Shown here in pieces: positions 25,325 to 33,384 of a stretch of DNA of 47,946 bases. The position numbers were made by a program, and so were the translations under genes. The first letter of the stretch is position 1, and each line of letters begins with the position of its first letter. The stretch spans positions 1-47,946 of the forward strand of contig CALUJN010000085.1 in assembly GCA_944320985.1 (NCBI GenBank), read 5' to 3'. The DNA is from an uncultured Alistipes sp. (GTDB taxonomy: Bacteria > Bacteroidota > Bacteroidia > Bacteroidales > Rikenellaceae). Under the pieces are notes generated by a model. It was not told the origin of the DNA and did not search any database. It was given only the letters and a program-made list of their open reading frames with translations.

Positions 25325-26488
25325 ATGGCATTGGCGGCAATGGAATCACGCATGCAGAAAAACGATCCGACGACCCTGCTGTTCGACCTGCTCCGAGAGG
25401 CGCTGTGGCACACTGCCGGGGCGTCCCTCTGCTTGGCGTCGTATGATGCCGCGGAGTGGGAGCGCCTCTTCCGGCTTGCCGTCCGACAAGGGGTGGCCGC
25501 TGTGGTTTGGGAGGTTGTCGAACGCCTTCCTGCCGAACTGCAGCCGCCCCGGGCGCTGCGCCTGCGCTGGGCCTTCGAAACCGGACGGATCGAACGGCGT
25601 TGGCAACGGCAGCGGCGTTGTGTGGCGCGTCTGGCGGCGTTTTATGCCCGGCACGGGATCCGGATGATGTTGCTCAAGGGGTATGGTCTGAGTCTCTGTT
25701 ATCCCGTTCCGGAACATCGTCCGTGCGGCGATGTCGACATCTGGCTCTTCGGACGCCAGGCCGAGGCCGATGTGCTGATTACCCGCGAGTGGGGGATTGC
25801 GGTCGATACGGGCAAGGAGCACCATACGACCTTTCGCCTCGACGACATCCCCGTCGAGAATCACTACGATTTTCTCGATACCTTCACCCATGCCTCGAAT
25901 CGCCGGCTCGAGCTGCTGCTCAAAAGGCTGGCCGCACGGCCCGTAGCGTCGGTTCCGGTTGCCGATACGCGGGTTTATCTTCCTTCGGCAACCTTCCAGG
26001 CGCTCTTTCTGCTGCGTCATGCCGCCGGACACTTCGCCGCATGCGGAATCGGGGTGCGGCACTTGGTGGACTGGACGCTCTTCGTGGCCCGCAGCCACGA
26101 CCGTATCGACTGGCCGCTGGTCGAGCGTGCCGTCCGCGAATCGGGTATGGAGACCTTTACGCAGTGTTTCCGGGCGTTGTGCGTCGAACATCTGGGGCTG
26201 GACGAAACGTGGATGCCGCCCCTTCGTCGGAATCGGCCCCTCGAACGCCGCATGCTGCAGGCCCTGCTGAATATCAGCCTTTCGCCCGACATTCCGGCAA
26301 ACCGACTGCACGGCATCTGGTTTCGGTTGCGGCGCTGGTGGTCGTTCCGTTGGATGCGCCGCATGGTCTACGACGAAGGGCTTGCGAAGAGTTTTCTACG
26401 GATGTCTTGGAGCCATCTCAGGCGCCATCTGCCTCCGCTCCGCAATCGGGAGGAGGCGGACCGCATCCGCCGGGCAACCCGGATCTGA
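25325..26488 (+). CDS. Nucleotidyltransferase-fold protein (NTP_transf_5 / PF14907-like)
   Basis: A 387-residue protein of uncertain function. MLLKGYGLSLCYPVPEHRPCGDVDIWLF, with Gly135-Asp136-x-Asp138, is the hallmark of the uncharacterised NTP_transf_5 nucleotidyltransferases. The N-terminal ~100 residues are helical and the C-terminal half is Arg/Trp-rich and helical. Relatives occur near polysaccharide and peptide-modification genes in Bacteroidota. Here it diverges from the dTDP-rhamnose operon, which may point to surface glycan work. The start is uncertain: ATG at 25325 is taken, with ATG 25286, 25340 and 25352 and TTG 25280 as alternatives. It is Arg-rich and very GC-rich. Confidence 0.65.
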   Translation: MALAAMESRMQKNDPTTLLFDLLREALWHTAGASLCLASYDAAEWERLFRLAVRQGVAAVVWEVVERLPAELQPPRALRLRWAFETGRIERRWQRQRRCVARLAAFYARHGIRMMLLKGYGLSLCYPVPEHRPCGDVDIWLFGRQAEADVLITREWGIAVDTGKEHHTTFRLDDIPVENHYDFLDTFTHASNRRLELLLKRLAARPVASVPVADTRVYLPSATFQALFLLRHAAGHFAACGIGVRHLVDWTLFVARSHDRIDWPLVERAVRESGMETFTQCFRALCVEHLGLDETWMPPLRRNRPLERRMLQALLNISLSPDIPANRLHGIWFRLRRWWSFRWMRRMVYDEGLAKSFLRMSWSHLRRHLPPLRNREEADRIRRATRI

Positions 26489-26497
26489 GCAAGGATT

Positions 26498-26830
26498 CAG
26501 CCCGGAGCCAGCGCAGTCCGACCCGGAGCCAGCGCAGTCCGACCCGAAGCCAGTTCAGTCCGACCCGAAGCCAGTTCAGCCCGACCCGGAATCAGCCCCG
26601 CCCCGCCCGAAACCAGCCCAGCCCAGTCCAGCCCCGCCAGCTCGACCCGGCCATCCCCGGACCCAATGCGAACTTGGATCCGGAACCAGCGTGGGCCCGA
26701 TCCCGGAGCCAGCCCAGTCCGACCCGGAATCAGCCCAGTCCAGTCCCGCCAGCTCGACCCGGCCAGCTCCGGACCCAGTGCGAACTTGGATCCGGAACCA
26801 GCGTGGGCCCGATCCCGGCCCCAGCGTGAC
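26498..26830 (+). repeat. 21-bp tandem repeats plus a 112-bp direct duplication downstream of the nucleotidyltransferase gene
   Basis: CAGTCCGACCCGGAGCCAGCG-type 21-mers stand at 26514, 26535, 26556 and 26577, preceded by a 16-nt partial at 26498. A ~90-bp block at about 26629-26718 recurs at about 26741-26830 with few changes, an offset of 112 bp. One plus frame reads the 21-mers as repeated SDPEPAQ. The 112-bp period is not a multiple of three, and the frame runs into the SRP RNA gene, so this is treated as non-coding. The flank 26831-26885 shows nothing else. Confidence 0.82.
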
Positions 26831-26885
26831 TCCGACCCGCCCGTCTCGGTCTCTCCCCTCAAATACACCCCATGCTTTGCGCCAC

Positions 26886-26918
26886 AAAAAAGCGGCGCCC
26901 GGAATCTCCGGACGCCGC
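26886..26918 (-). terminator. Intrinsic terminator of the SRP RNA gene
   Basis: On the minus strand GCGGCGTCCGG pairs with CCGGGCGCCGC (one mismatch) around a 5-nt loop, then six T. It begins 14 nt past the RNA's closing stem. The plus strand has no T tract. Confidence 0.82.
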
Positions 26919-26932
26919 AGGGCACAAAAAAA

Positions 26933-27028
26933 GGGTGAGCTACTTGCATCGCACCGCTACAACCGCATACCCTTGCTCGATTCCTCGCCTGGGGGATTCT
27001 GCAGGAGCTGGTCGTGTAAGACTCACCC
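26933..27028 (-). ncRNA. ffs: Signal recognition particle RNA (4.5S-type)
   Basis: About 96 nt on the minus strand. The ends pair (GGGTGAG with CTCACCC), and the apical domain CCCCCAGGCGAGGAATCG followed by AGCAAGGG shows the SRP signature: a CAGG/AGCA internal loop and a GGAA tetraloop closed by CGA/TCG. It binds Ffh to target membrane proteins to SecYEG. A TACTTTTG promoter box lies 6 nt upstream and an intrinsic terminator follows. The exact ends are estimated from the terminal stem. Confidence 0.88.
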
Positions 27029-27034
27029 GGGGAG

Positions 27035-27042
27035 CAAAAGTA
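27035..27042 (-). promoter_or_regulatory. Minus-7 box of the SRP RNA gene
   Basis: TACTTTTG on the minus strand fits TAnnTTTG and lies 6 nt before the expected RNA 5' end. Confidence 0.75.
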
Positions 27043-27054
27043 GGAATATTTTCC

Positions 27055-27062
27055 TATCTTTG
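27055..27062 (+). promoter_or_regulatory. Minus-7 box of mltG
   Basis: TATCTTTG on the plus strand, 17 nt before the mltG ATG. It is 12 bp from the divergent SRP RNA box, so the two promoters overlap. Confidence 0.72.
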
Positions 27063-27079
27063 CAAAAAAATTGTGCGAA

Positions 27080-28093
27080 ATGCAGAAAAAAAACTGGCTC
27101 CGTATCTCTCTGGCCGGATTCGTGCTGGTCGCAGCCGTCGCCGGAACGGCTCTTGTTCAGTTCAAGGGAAACGCCGTGGTGCGAGAACACGAACTCTTCG
27201 TAAGTGCACGGGCCTCCTACCAGACCCTGACCGATTCGCTGATGCCTGTGATCCGTCATCATGCCGCTTTCGGAATCTATGCCCGGCGACTCGGCCTGGC
27301 GCAGAGTTTCAAGCCCGGACACTATGTGCTGCGCCCCGGCATGAACGTCATCGAGATCGTGCGGATGCTCAAACTCGGAGTTCAGACGCCCGTTCGGGTG
27401 ACGATCCAGAACGTGCGGACTCCGGCCCAACTGGCCCAACGCCTCTCCCGACAGCTCGATGCCGATTCGACGGCCTGGATGGCGGCGCTGACCTCGAAAC
27501 AGCTGGCCGGGGAGGTGGGCTTCGACAGCGTGACGCTCTTTTCGATGTTCATTCCCGACACCTATGAATTCTATTGGACGGTTTCGCCGCAGGACTTCGT
27601 GCATCGCATGAAACGCGAATACGACCGTTTCTGGACTCCGGAGCGGGATGCACGGCGGCAGCGCAGCGGATTGAGCCGCCTGGAGGTGATGACCCTGGCC
27701 TCGATCGTCTATGAGGAGACGCGCAAGACGGACGAAATGCCCCGCATCGCCGGAGTCTACATCAACCGCCTGCGCCGAGGAATCCCCTTGCAGGCCGATC
27801 CCACGGTGAAGTACGCCATGCAGGACTTCGCCCTGCGCCGCATCCTCTACAAACACCTCAAATACCCCTCGCCCTACAATACCTATGTGAACAAGGGGCT
27901 GCCGCCCTCGCCGATCTGCATGCCGGGGAAGAATGCCATCGAGGCGGTTCTCGATTTCGAGAAGCATGATTATATCTTCTTCTGTGCCCGACCGACGTTC
28001 GACGGCTATCACAACTTCGCCCGGACGCTGAGCGAACACAATCGCAATGCCCGAGCCTATAGTGCCGAACTGAATCGGCGAAAGATAAAATAA
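27080..28093 (+). CDS. mltG: Endolytic murein transglycosylase MltG
   Basis: A 337-residue inner-membrane enzyme that cleaves nascent peptidoglycan strands. One N-terminal membrane anchor (about 6-27) is followed by a LysM-like region with FKPGHYVLRPGMNVIEIVRML. The YceG catalytic domain has LASIVYEETRK, with Glu213 (or neighbouring Glu212) at the catalytic position. LQADPTVKYA and SPYNTYVNKGLPPSPICMPG are family signatures. ATG 27080 is preferred over an in-frame TTG at 27071, which is nearer the promoter box. Confidence 0.95.
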   Translation: MQKKNWLRISLAGFVLVAAVAGTALVQFKGNAVVREHELFVSARASYQTLTDSLMPVIRHHAAFGIYARRLGLAQSFKPGHYVLRPGMNVIEIVRMLKLGVQTPVRVTIQNVRTPAQLAQRLSRQLDADSTAWMAALTSKQLAGEVGFDSVTLFSMFIPDTYEFYWTVSPQDFVHRMKREYDRFWTPERDARRQRSGLSRLEVMTLASIVYEETRKTDEMPRIAGVYINRLRRGIPLQADPTVKYAMQDFALRRILYKHLKYPSPYNTYVNKGLPPSPICMPGKNAIEAVLDFEKHDYIFFCARPTFDGYHNFARTLSEHNRNARAYSAELNRRKIK

Positions 28094-28099
28094 TTTTCT

Positions 28100-28107
28100 T
28101 ATCTTTG
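28100..28107 (+). promoter_or_regulatory. Minus-7 box of the TsaC/Sua5 gene
   Basis: TATCTTTG ends only 7 nt before the ATG, so the transcript would begin at or within a few bases of the start codon. It begins 6 nt after the mltG stop. Confidence 0.68.
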
Positions 28108-28114
28108 CGATCCC

Positions 28115-28717
28115 ATGCTGGTGAAGATCTATGGACAGAACCCTTCGGAGAGGGAGTTGAGGCGGGTCGTGGAGGCCCTGGAGCACGATGGAATCGTGAT
28201 CTATCCCACCGACAGCGTCTATGCCTTCGGGTGTTCGCTGCGCTCGGCCAAGGCCGTGGAGCGCCTGCGGCGTCTGCGGGGGCGTGGGGAGGGACCTCTG
28301 AGTGTAGTTTTCGACAACATCGCCCAGGTCTCCGAATATTGCCGGGTAGACAATGCAACGTTCCGGATCCTGAAGCGCAACCTGCCGGGGCCCTTCACCT
28401 TCCTGCTGCCGGCCTCGTCGCGAGTGCCGGACAAGGCGCTGGAGCGGCGCCGCACGATCGGCATCCGGATTCCGTCGCATCCCGTGGCGCGGGCCGTTGT
28501 CGAGGCGCTCGGCTGCCCGATGATTACGGCGTCGGTCAAGGACGACGACCAGGTGGTCGAATACACGACCGATCCCGAACTGATCGAGGAGCGTTACGGC
28601 CGCGAGGTGGCGCTGGTTATCGACGGGGGAATGGGCGACAATGTTCCCACGACGGTGGTGGATCTCACGGGTGATGAGCCGGAGATCCTTCGCGAGGGCA
28701 AGGGTGAATTGCAGTAG
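28115..28717 (+). CDS. L-threonylcarbamoyladenylate synthase (TsaC/Sua5 family)
   Basis: A 200-residue YrdC-fold enzyme that makes threonylcarbamoyl-AMP from Thr, bicarbonate and ATP for the t6A37 modification of tRNA. IVIYPTDSVYAFGC (about 27-40) is the conserved substrate-binding start. LPGPFTFLLPAS and TIGIRIPSHPVARAVVEALG follow in the usual order, and the C-terminus has PTTVVDLTGDEPEILREGKG. The length fits the YrdC domain alone, without the Sua5 C-terminal extension. The ATG directly follows the promoter box. Confidence 0.93.
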   Translation: MLVKIYGQNPSERELRRVVEALEHDGIVIYPTDSVYAFGCSLRSAKAVERLRRLRGRGEGPLSVVFDNIAQVSEYCRVDNATFRILKRNLPGPFTFLLPASSRVPDKALERRRTIGIRIPSHPVARAVVEALGCPMITASVKDDDQVVEYTTDPELIEERYGREVALVIDGGMGDNVPTTVVDLTGDEPEILREGKGELQ

Positions 28718-28781
28718 CGGGACCGGAGGTGCATAATAAAAAAGGTGCTCCTTAGAAAGAAAAAAGTTAAAAAAGAGGATA

Positions 28782-29342
28782 ATGGAAAAGACGAATTTCT
28801 GGAACGATGCCGCACGTTATGGCGTGATCATGGCCTTGGTGGCGATCGTCTTCGATACGCTGGGATTCTACACGCAGCATGCGCTGGTGTCGCTGGTGTC
28901 GCTGCTGCTGTTCGTGCTGCTGCTGACGTGGTTCATGAAACTCCGTGTCGCGCAGTACGGCACCAACGGTTACGGTTACGGCAAGTGCCTGGGTTTCATG
29001 GTGGGGGTGATGCTCTGCGCAGGCTTCATCGAAGGGGCCTACATGAGTGCCGCTGCCAACTGGCTCTTTGCCGCGAAATACGACGCCATGATGAGCCAAC
29101 AGATCGGACTGCTCGAAAATACCGGACTCTACACCACCGACCAGCTGGATCTGATGGCCCGCTGGCTGCGCTCTCCGCTGTGGCTGATCTTCGGATCGAT
29201 GGTCGGTTCGGCGATCAAGGGGGGCTTTTTCGGACTGTTCATTGCGGCCTATACGCGTCGGGAGCCGCAACCCTTCCCCGCAAGCGACGACTCGCATGAC
29301 AGCCATGCGGCCGCAGACCATGACAACGACGCAAACGCATGA
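28782..29342 (+). CDS. DUF4199 family membrane protein
   Basis: A 186-residue protein with about four membrane helices (about 13-28, 33-51, 71-94 and 128-156) and a polar His/Asp-rich C-terminal tail. It matches the DUF4199 pattern of Bacteroidota, usually encoded just before a GT2 glycosyltransferase, as here. The stop overlaps the next start (ATGA). It may help place or regulate the glycosyltransferase; function is unknown. Confidence 0.8.
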   Translation: MEKTNFWNDAARYGVIMALVAIVFDTLGFYTQHALVSLVSLLLFVLLLTWFMKLRVAQYGTNGYGYGKCLGFMVGVMLCAGFIEGAYMSAAANWLFAAKYDAMMSQQIGLLENTGLYTTDQLDLMARWLRSPLWLIFGSMVGSAIKGGFFGLFIAAYTRREPQPFPASDDSHDSHAAADHDNDANA

Positions 29343-30298
29343 TGGACAAACTGGACATATCGGTTGTCGTACCGCTCTATAACGAGGAGGAGTCTCTGCC
29401 CGAACTGACGGCGTGGATCGACCGGGTGGCTCGGGAGAACAGCCTCGGCTACGAGTTGATCTTTGTGGACGACGGTTCGTCGGACTCCTCGTGGCAGGTG
29501 GTCGAGGACTTGAAACAACACTATCCGGCCATCCGCGGCATCCGCTTCGGACGCAACTACGGCAAGTCGGCGGCATTGTACTGTGGATTTGCCGCAGCCC
29601 GTGGCGAGGTTGTCTTCACGATGGATGCGGACCTGCAGGACTCTCCGGACGAGATCCCGGCCATGCGGCGGATGATTCTGGAGGAGGGATACGACCTGGT
29701 TTCCGGCTGGAAGAAGAAGCGTTACGACCCGATCGGGAAGCGCTGGCCGAGTAAATTCTTCAACTGGACGGCGCGACGCGCCTCGGGGATCCGGCTTCAC
29801 GACTTCAATTGCGGATTGAAGGCCTACCGGCAGAAGGTCGTCAAGTCGATCGAGGTTTACGGCGAGATGCACCGCTTCCTTCCGATTCTGGCCCAACAGG
29901 CGGGTTTCCGTCGCATCGGCGAGAAGGTCGTCGAACACCGCGCCCGCAAGTACGGACATTCGAAATTCGGTCTGGAGCGTACCGTGAAGGGGTACCTGGA
30001 TTTGATTTCGGTGATGTTCATGACCCATTTCGGGCGTTCGCCGATGTACTTTTTCGGAGGCTTGGGCACGGTGATGTTCCTGTTGGGCGGAGGCACGACG
30101 TGCTGGCTCATCGGCGAGAAGTTGTGGAAACAGTTCCACGGCGTACCGTTGCGGGCCGTTACGGACCAGCCATTGTTCTATCTGGCCATTCTGGCCGTGA
30201 TTCTGGGCGTTCAGCTCTTTCTGGCGGGCTTCCTGGGCGAGTTGATCAACCGCAACGCCACGGACCGCAACAAATACCTGATTGATAAAACCCTGTAA
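29339..30298 (+). CDS. GT2 polyprenyl-phosphate glycosyltransferase (DPM/GtrB-like)
   Basis: A 319-residue family 2 glycosyltransferase with a GT-A domain (about 5-230) and two C-terminal membrane helices (about 232-256 and 276-300). VVPLYNEEESL, IFVDDGSSDSS and FTMDADLQDSPDEIPAM are the nucleotide- and metal-binding motifs, and the final TMs place it with DPM1/GtrB-type enzymes. These load a sugar on undecaprenyl phosphate for use outside the membrane; the sugar is unknown. It is coupled to DUF4199 by a 4-bp overlap and followed after 2 bp by DUF4293. Confidence 0.92.
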   Translation: MMDKLDISVVVPLYNEEESLPELTAWIDRVARENSLGYELIFVDDGSSDSSWQVVEDLKQHYPAIRGIRFGRNYGKSAALYCGFAAARGEVVFTMDADLQDSPDEIPAMRRMILEEGYDLVSGWKKKRYDPIGKRWPSKFFNWTARRASGIRLHDFNCGLKAYRQKVVKSIEVYGEMHRFLPILAQQAGFRRIGEKVVEHRARKYGHSKFGLERTVKGYLDLISVMFMTHFGRSPMYFFGGLGTVMFLLGGGTTCWLIGEKLWKQFHGVPLRAVTDQPLFYLAILAVILGVQLFLAGFLGELINRNATDRNKYLIDKTL

Positions 30299-30300
30299 CG

Positions 30301-30765
30301 ATGATACAACGGATTCAAACACTTTATCTATTGCTTGTCACGGCCTTGATGGCCGTTACGTTGACGACGCGTCTGGCCTGGTTCGGGGGTGCGGGCGAGG
30401 AGTTTTCGCTCTATGCCTTTTCGCTGAAGGGAGCCGATGGCGAAGTGCTTCATTCGGCCGTCTACCTGGGTATTCTGCTGATTCTGTCGGCGGTTCTTCC
30501 GTTGGTTACGATTTTTCTCTACCGTCGTCGGATGCTTCAGATCCGGTTGTGCGTCGTGGAGATGGTCTTTTTGGTGGGGAGCGCCCTGATGGAGGGTATT
30601 TATTACTATCTGGGTTGCCGGATGGTTTCGGACCTGGCGCTTTCCGCGCACGGACTTCGGGCTCCGATCGCCTTGCCTGTTGTGGCACTTTTGCTTACGT
30701 GGTTGGCTGTTCGGGCCATTTTCCGGGATGAATTATTGGTGCGGAGTGCCGATCGGATCCGATAA
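30301..30765 (+). CDS. DUF4293 family membrane protein
   Basis: A 154-residue protein with four membrane helices (about 7-26, 55-75, 82-105 and 118-140) and the typical start MIQRIQTLYLLL. DUF4293 is a Bacteroidota-specific family of unknown function. Tight spacing puts it in the DUF4199-GT2 unit. No terminator is seen after it before the next promoter. Confidence 0.85.
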   Translation: MIQRIQTLYLLLVTALMAVTLTTRLAWFGGAGEEFSLYAFSLKGADGEVLHSAVYLGILLILSAVLPLVTIFLYRRRMLQIRLCVVEMVFLVGSALMEGIYYYLGCRMVSDLALSAHGLRAPIALPVVALLLTWLAVRAIFRDELLVRSADRIR

Positions 30766-30810
30766 TTTGGTCGAAAATACCACAATTATATTAAAAGATT
30801 GTTACAAAGC

Positions 30811-30841
30811 TTTGCGGAATCGGGAAATAAATTTAACTTTG
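30811..30841 (+). promoter_or_regulatory. Promoter of the nuclease/TonB locus
   Basis: TTTG (30811-30814), a 19-nt spacer and TAACTTTG (30834-30841), with a leader of about 85 nt before the ATG at 30931. The leader holds a direct repeat TAGGCTGC/TAGGCTAC and an AT-rich end. Confidence 0.75.
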
Positions 30842-30930
30842 GGGATGCAATATTGATATTATGTAGGCTGCTTTTAAAATCAGAACAAGAATAGGCTACA
30901 GTTTTTATTTTTTAACTAACACTCACTTTT

Positions 30931-33261
30931 ATGAAAAGAGTTAACATTTGGAAGACTTTGTTCTTCTCGGTATTGACCGTTGCGGCCTTTACGGGATGTT
31001 CGAAGGATGATTCGGACGATGGCGGCAGCAGTGTCATGCCTTCGATTACGGTCAACGGAAGCAATTCGACTACTGTTGGCATAGGATATTCGGGTGGCCG
31101 GACGAGTAATGTCGAGGTCGTATCTTCGGGAGACTGGACGCTGTCGATCACTTCGGGGGACGGCACGGCCTGCCAGGCATCGCCTGCTTCGGGCAAGGCC
31201 GGCACGACGTCCGTTTCGTTCAATGTTACCGAGGCGTCTGCAGACCGCACGTTTGTTGCTACGCTGACGACGTCGGGCAAGATTGCCGGGTATGAGCAGA
31301 CCGTATCTGCAAAGATCATGATCGATCAGACCAATGCCCTTTACAAGGAGAACTGCGGTTCAAATGTAGAAAAGGGTGACGGATGGCCGAAAGTGACGGA
31401 GTATAGCGGCTGGATCAAAGGCGGTCTGAACGATCAGTCGGGTGTCACTTATGGCGGCAGCAGTGCTTTCGTTGCCAACAGCGGTAACGCATTTAAACCG
31501 ACTGAGGCTGAACTGGCTGTTGCTTCGGGGGCTCCCTATGCATCGATGAACACGGCTTCGTCGAAGTTCTATATCAATGACATTAACATTGGATCGAGCA
31601 AGAACTTCACCTTCACCTTCACGGCCATCCAGCAGGTCGACTATACCGGTTCTTCGGTATTCGGCCCCGTTGAGGCTTCGACGATTCGTCTGGGTGTTTC
31701 GGTAGACGGTGGTACGAAATTCCTGCCCGCAACCTACACGGTTGACCAGATTGCAGACGGCGGTAACTGGTATCTCTGTACTTCGGAGTTCAAACTGCCT
31801 GCAACCGCTTCGACGGATAAGATCTCGATCCGTTTCGACAATTTTAATTGTCCCACATCGCAATATGGCCTTCGTCTGGATGACCTCAAGCTCATCGAAG
31901 GCGGTAATGGCACCGAACTGACTCCGGCTGAAACCACGACGGTTTCCATTTCGGAGATCGTAACATCGGGTGAATTCTATGAGGTTGAAGGAGCTACGGT
32001 TGTTGGAACCTACCAGCAGGGCTTCGTCATGCAGGACGAAACGGGTGCGATTCTCGTATATATGGGTTATGGCGCCAAAGATATTCCTGCCGAGGGCAGC
32101 ATTGTTACCGTTTCGGGAGAGGCTGCCAAGCACGGAGATGCATTGCAACTCAAAGATGTGAAAATCAGTTCCAAGACAGACGGTACGATGCCCACGTTGA
32201 CTCCGACTGTGGTTACGGCGGACAATATCACCGGCATGATGACCTCTCCGAAGGCTACGTACGTTAAGATGACCGGAACGGTGGATGTCTCCACGAATGA
32301 TGGTAAAACCTATTATAATGTAAAATTCCTGTTCAATAGCTCCTATACGGGTTCCATTTCCTATCCGAATGAGAATCTGAACGTCTCCTCTTTTGATGGG
32401 AAGACCGTTGATGTCGAGGGTTGGTTCGTAAATAACGGTTTGCAGAACGGCGGTGGAAAATATTTCACGGTTGTAGCACGTTCGATCACGGAGAATTCGA
32501 ACCCTGCATCGGCCAGTTTCACGACGCAGCCGACGGCATTTGCCGCTACGGACCCCGTAGCTCAGGATCTGACCTTTACGACGAACAATGTGGAGACGGT
32601 TGAATTCGAGATCACGGGAACCGATGCCGACAAGTTCTCCTATGAGTACACGTCGGGTACGACCGTGAAAGTAAGTGCCAAGGGCAACAACGAGTCGGAT
32701 GCCGCCTATACGGCCACGCTGAATCTGAAGGGTGACGGTGTTGTACTTGCTTCGGTTCCGCTGACGCAGTCAAAAGCTGTGACTTCCGGAAGCAAATGGG
32801 TCAAGGTGACGGAGGCTCCGGCAGACTGGAGCGGCGATTATCTGATTGTTTATGAGGCAGAGAATATGATCTTTGACGGATCTCTTACTGATCTTGATGT
32901 CGCAAGTAATTATAAGACTGTCGCGATTGCAGACAATGCTATTGCAAACAGTGCGGAAATCGAGGCCTGCAAGTTTACCATTGCAACAGTAACTGGAGGT
33001 TATTCGGTCAAGAGTGCCAGCGGATTTTATATTTACAATAGTGGAAGCAGTAAGAATCTTTTGAATACGAAGGCTGAATATTCGGATGATATGGTGAATG
33101 TGATTTCTGTGGATAAGGATCAAAGTATTCTGATCACAGGTAAGGCAGGTGCTGTTCTTCGGTTCAATACGGCCTCTGGAGATGATCGTTTCCGCTATTA
33201 TAAACCGACTTCGTATACTGCACAGAAACCTATAACTCTGTACAAATATACGGCTGAATAG
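30931..33261 (+). CDS. Surface lipoprotein with BACON-like and OB-fold-like domains
   Basis: A 776-residue lipoprotein (lipobox ending at Cys23, then SKDDSDDGG, an acidic start typical of surface export). Order: a BACON/Ig-like domain (about 37-135); a beta-rich module (about 140-330) ending RLDDLKLIEGG; an OB-fold-like domain (about 336-505, with FVMQDETGAILVYMG and VTVSGEA) of the type linked to secreted nucleases; a second Ig-like domain (about 512-610); and a C-terminal module (about 615-776) ending TLYKYTAE. No catalytic motif is seen, so a binding role is likely. It heads a locus with two nucleases and a TonB receptor, so nucleic acid is a plausible ligand. Ligand and domain boundaries are inference. 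Confidence 0.72.
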   Translation: MKRVNIWKTLFFSVLTVAAFTGCSKDDSDDGGSSVMPSITVNGSNSTTVGIGYSGGRTSNVEVVSSGDWTLSITSGDGTACQASPASGKAGTTSVSFNVTEASADRTFVATLTTSGKIAGYEQTVSAKIMIDQTNALYKENCGSNVEKGDGWPKVTEYSGWIKGGLNDQSGVTYGGSSAFVANSGNAFKPTEAELAVASGAPYASMNTASSKFYINDINIGSSKNFTFTFTAIQQVDYTGSSVFGPVEASTIRLGVSVDGGTKFLPATYTVDQIADGGNWYLCTSEFKLPATASTDKISIRFDNFNCPTSQYGLRLDDLKLIEGGNGTELTPAETTTVSISEIVTSGEFYEVEGATVVGTYQQGFVMQDETGAILVYMGYGAKDIPAEGSIVTVSGEAAKHGDALQLKDVKISSKTDGTMPTLTPTVVTADNITGMMTSPKATYVKMTGTVDVSTNDGKTYYNVKFLFNSSYTGSISYPNENLNVSSFDGKTVDVEGWFVNNGLQNGGGKYFTVVARSITENSNPASASFTTQPTAFAATDPVAQDLTFTTNNVETVEFEITGTDADKFSYEYTSGTTVKVSAKGNNESDAAYTATLNLKGDGVVLASVPLTQSKAVTSGSKWVKVTEAPADWSGDYLIVYEAENMIFDGSLTDLDVASNYKTVAIADNAIANSAEIEACKFTIATVTGGYSVKSASGFYIYNSGSSKNLLNTKAEYSDDMVNVISVDKDQSILITGKAGAVLRFNTASGDDRFRYYKPTSYTAQKPITLYKYTAE

Positions 33262-33287
33262 TCAGACAGTCGAGGAAACCGACTTAT

Positions 33288-33341
33288 AAACCAACCACTC
33301 TTGGCGGGATATTTCCGGATATCCCGTCAAGAGTTTGGTTT
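33288..33341 (+). other. Long near-perfect hairpin between lipoprotein and nuclease genes
   Basis: AAACCAA pairs with TTGGTTT, and after a 2-nt bulge ACTCTTGGCGGGATAT pairs with ATATCCCGTCAAGAGT (one G-T), with a 6-nt loop: about 23 pairs. Only three T follow before CTAAAAA, so it is a poor intrinsic terminator. It could be a processing or mRNA-stability element, or a leaky terminator that lowers expression of the nuclease genes. Confidence 0.75.
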
Positions 33342-33384
33342 CTAAAAACGATCTTGGGATCCCCAGTTTTTTACCTTTTACCGG

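Noticed and set aside
4288-26830. CRISPR arrays as an explanation of the repeats
   Set aside because: Units are degenerate and mostly abut without unique spacers of constant length, and no cas genes are present.
26382-27203. A plus-strand frame with repeated SDPEPAQ units
   Set aside because: It begins inside the nucleotidyltransferase gene, runs through the SRP RNA gene and into mltG, and the 112-bp duplication breaks the frame.
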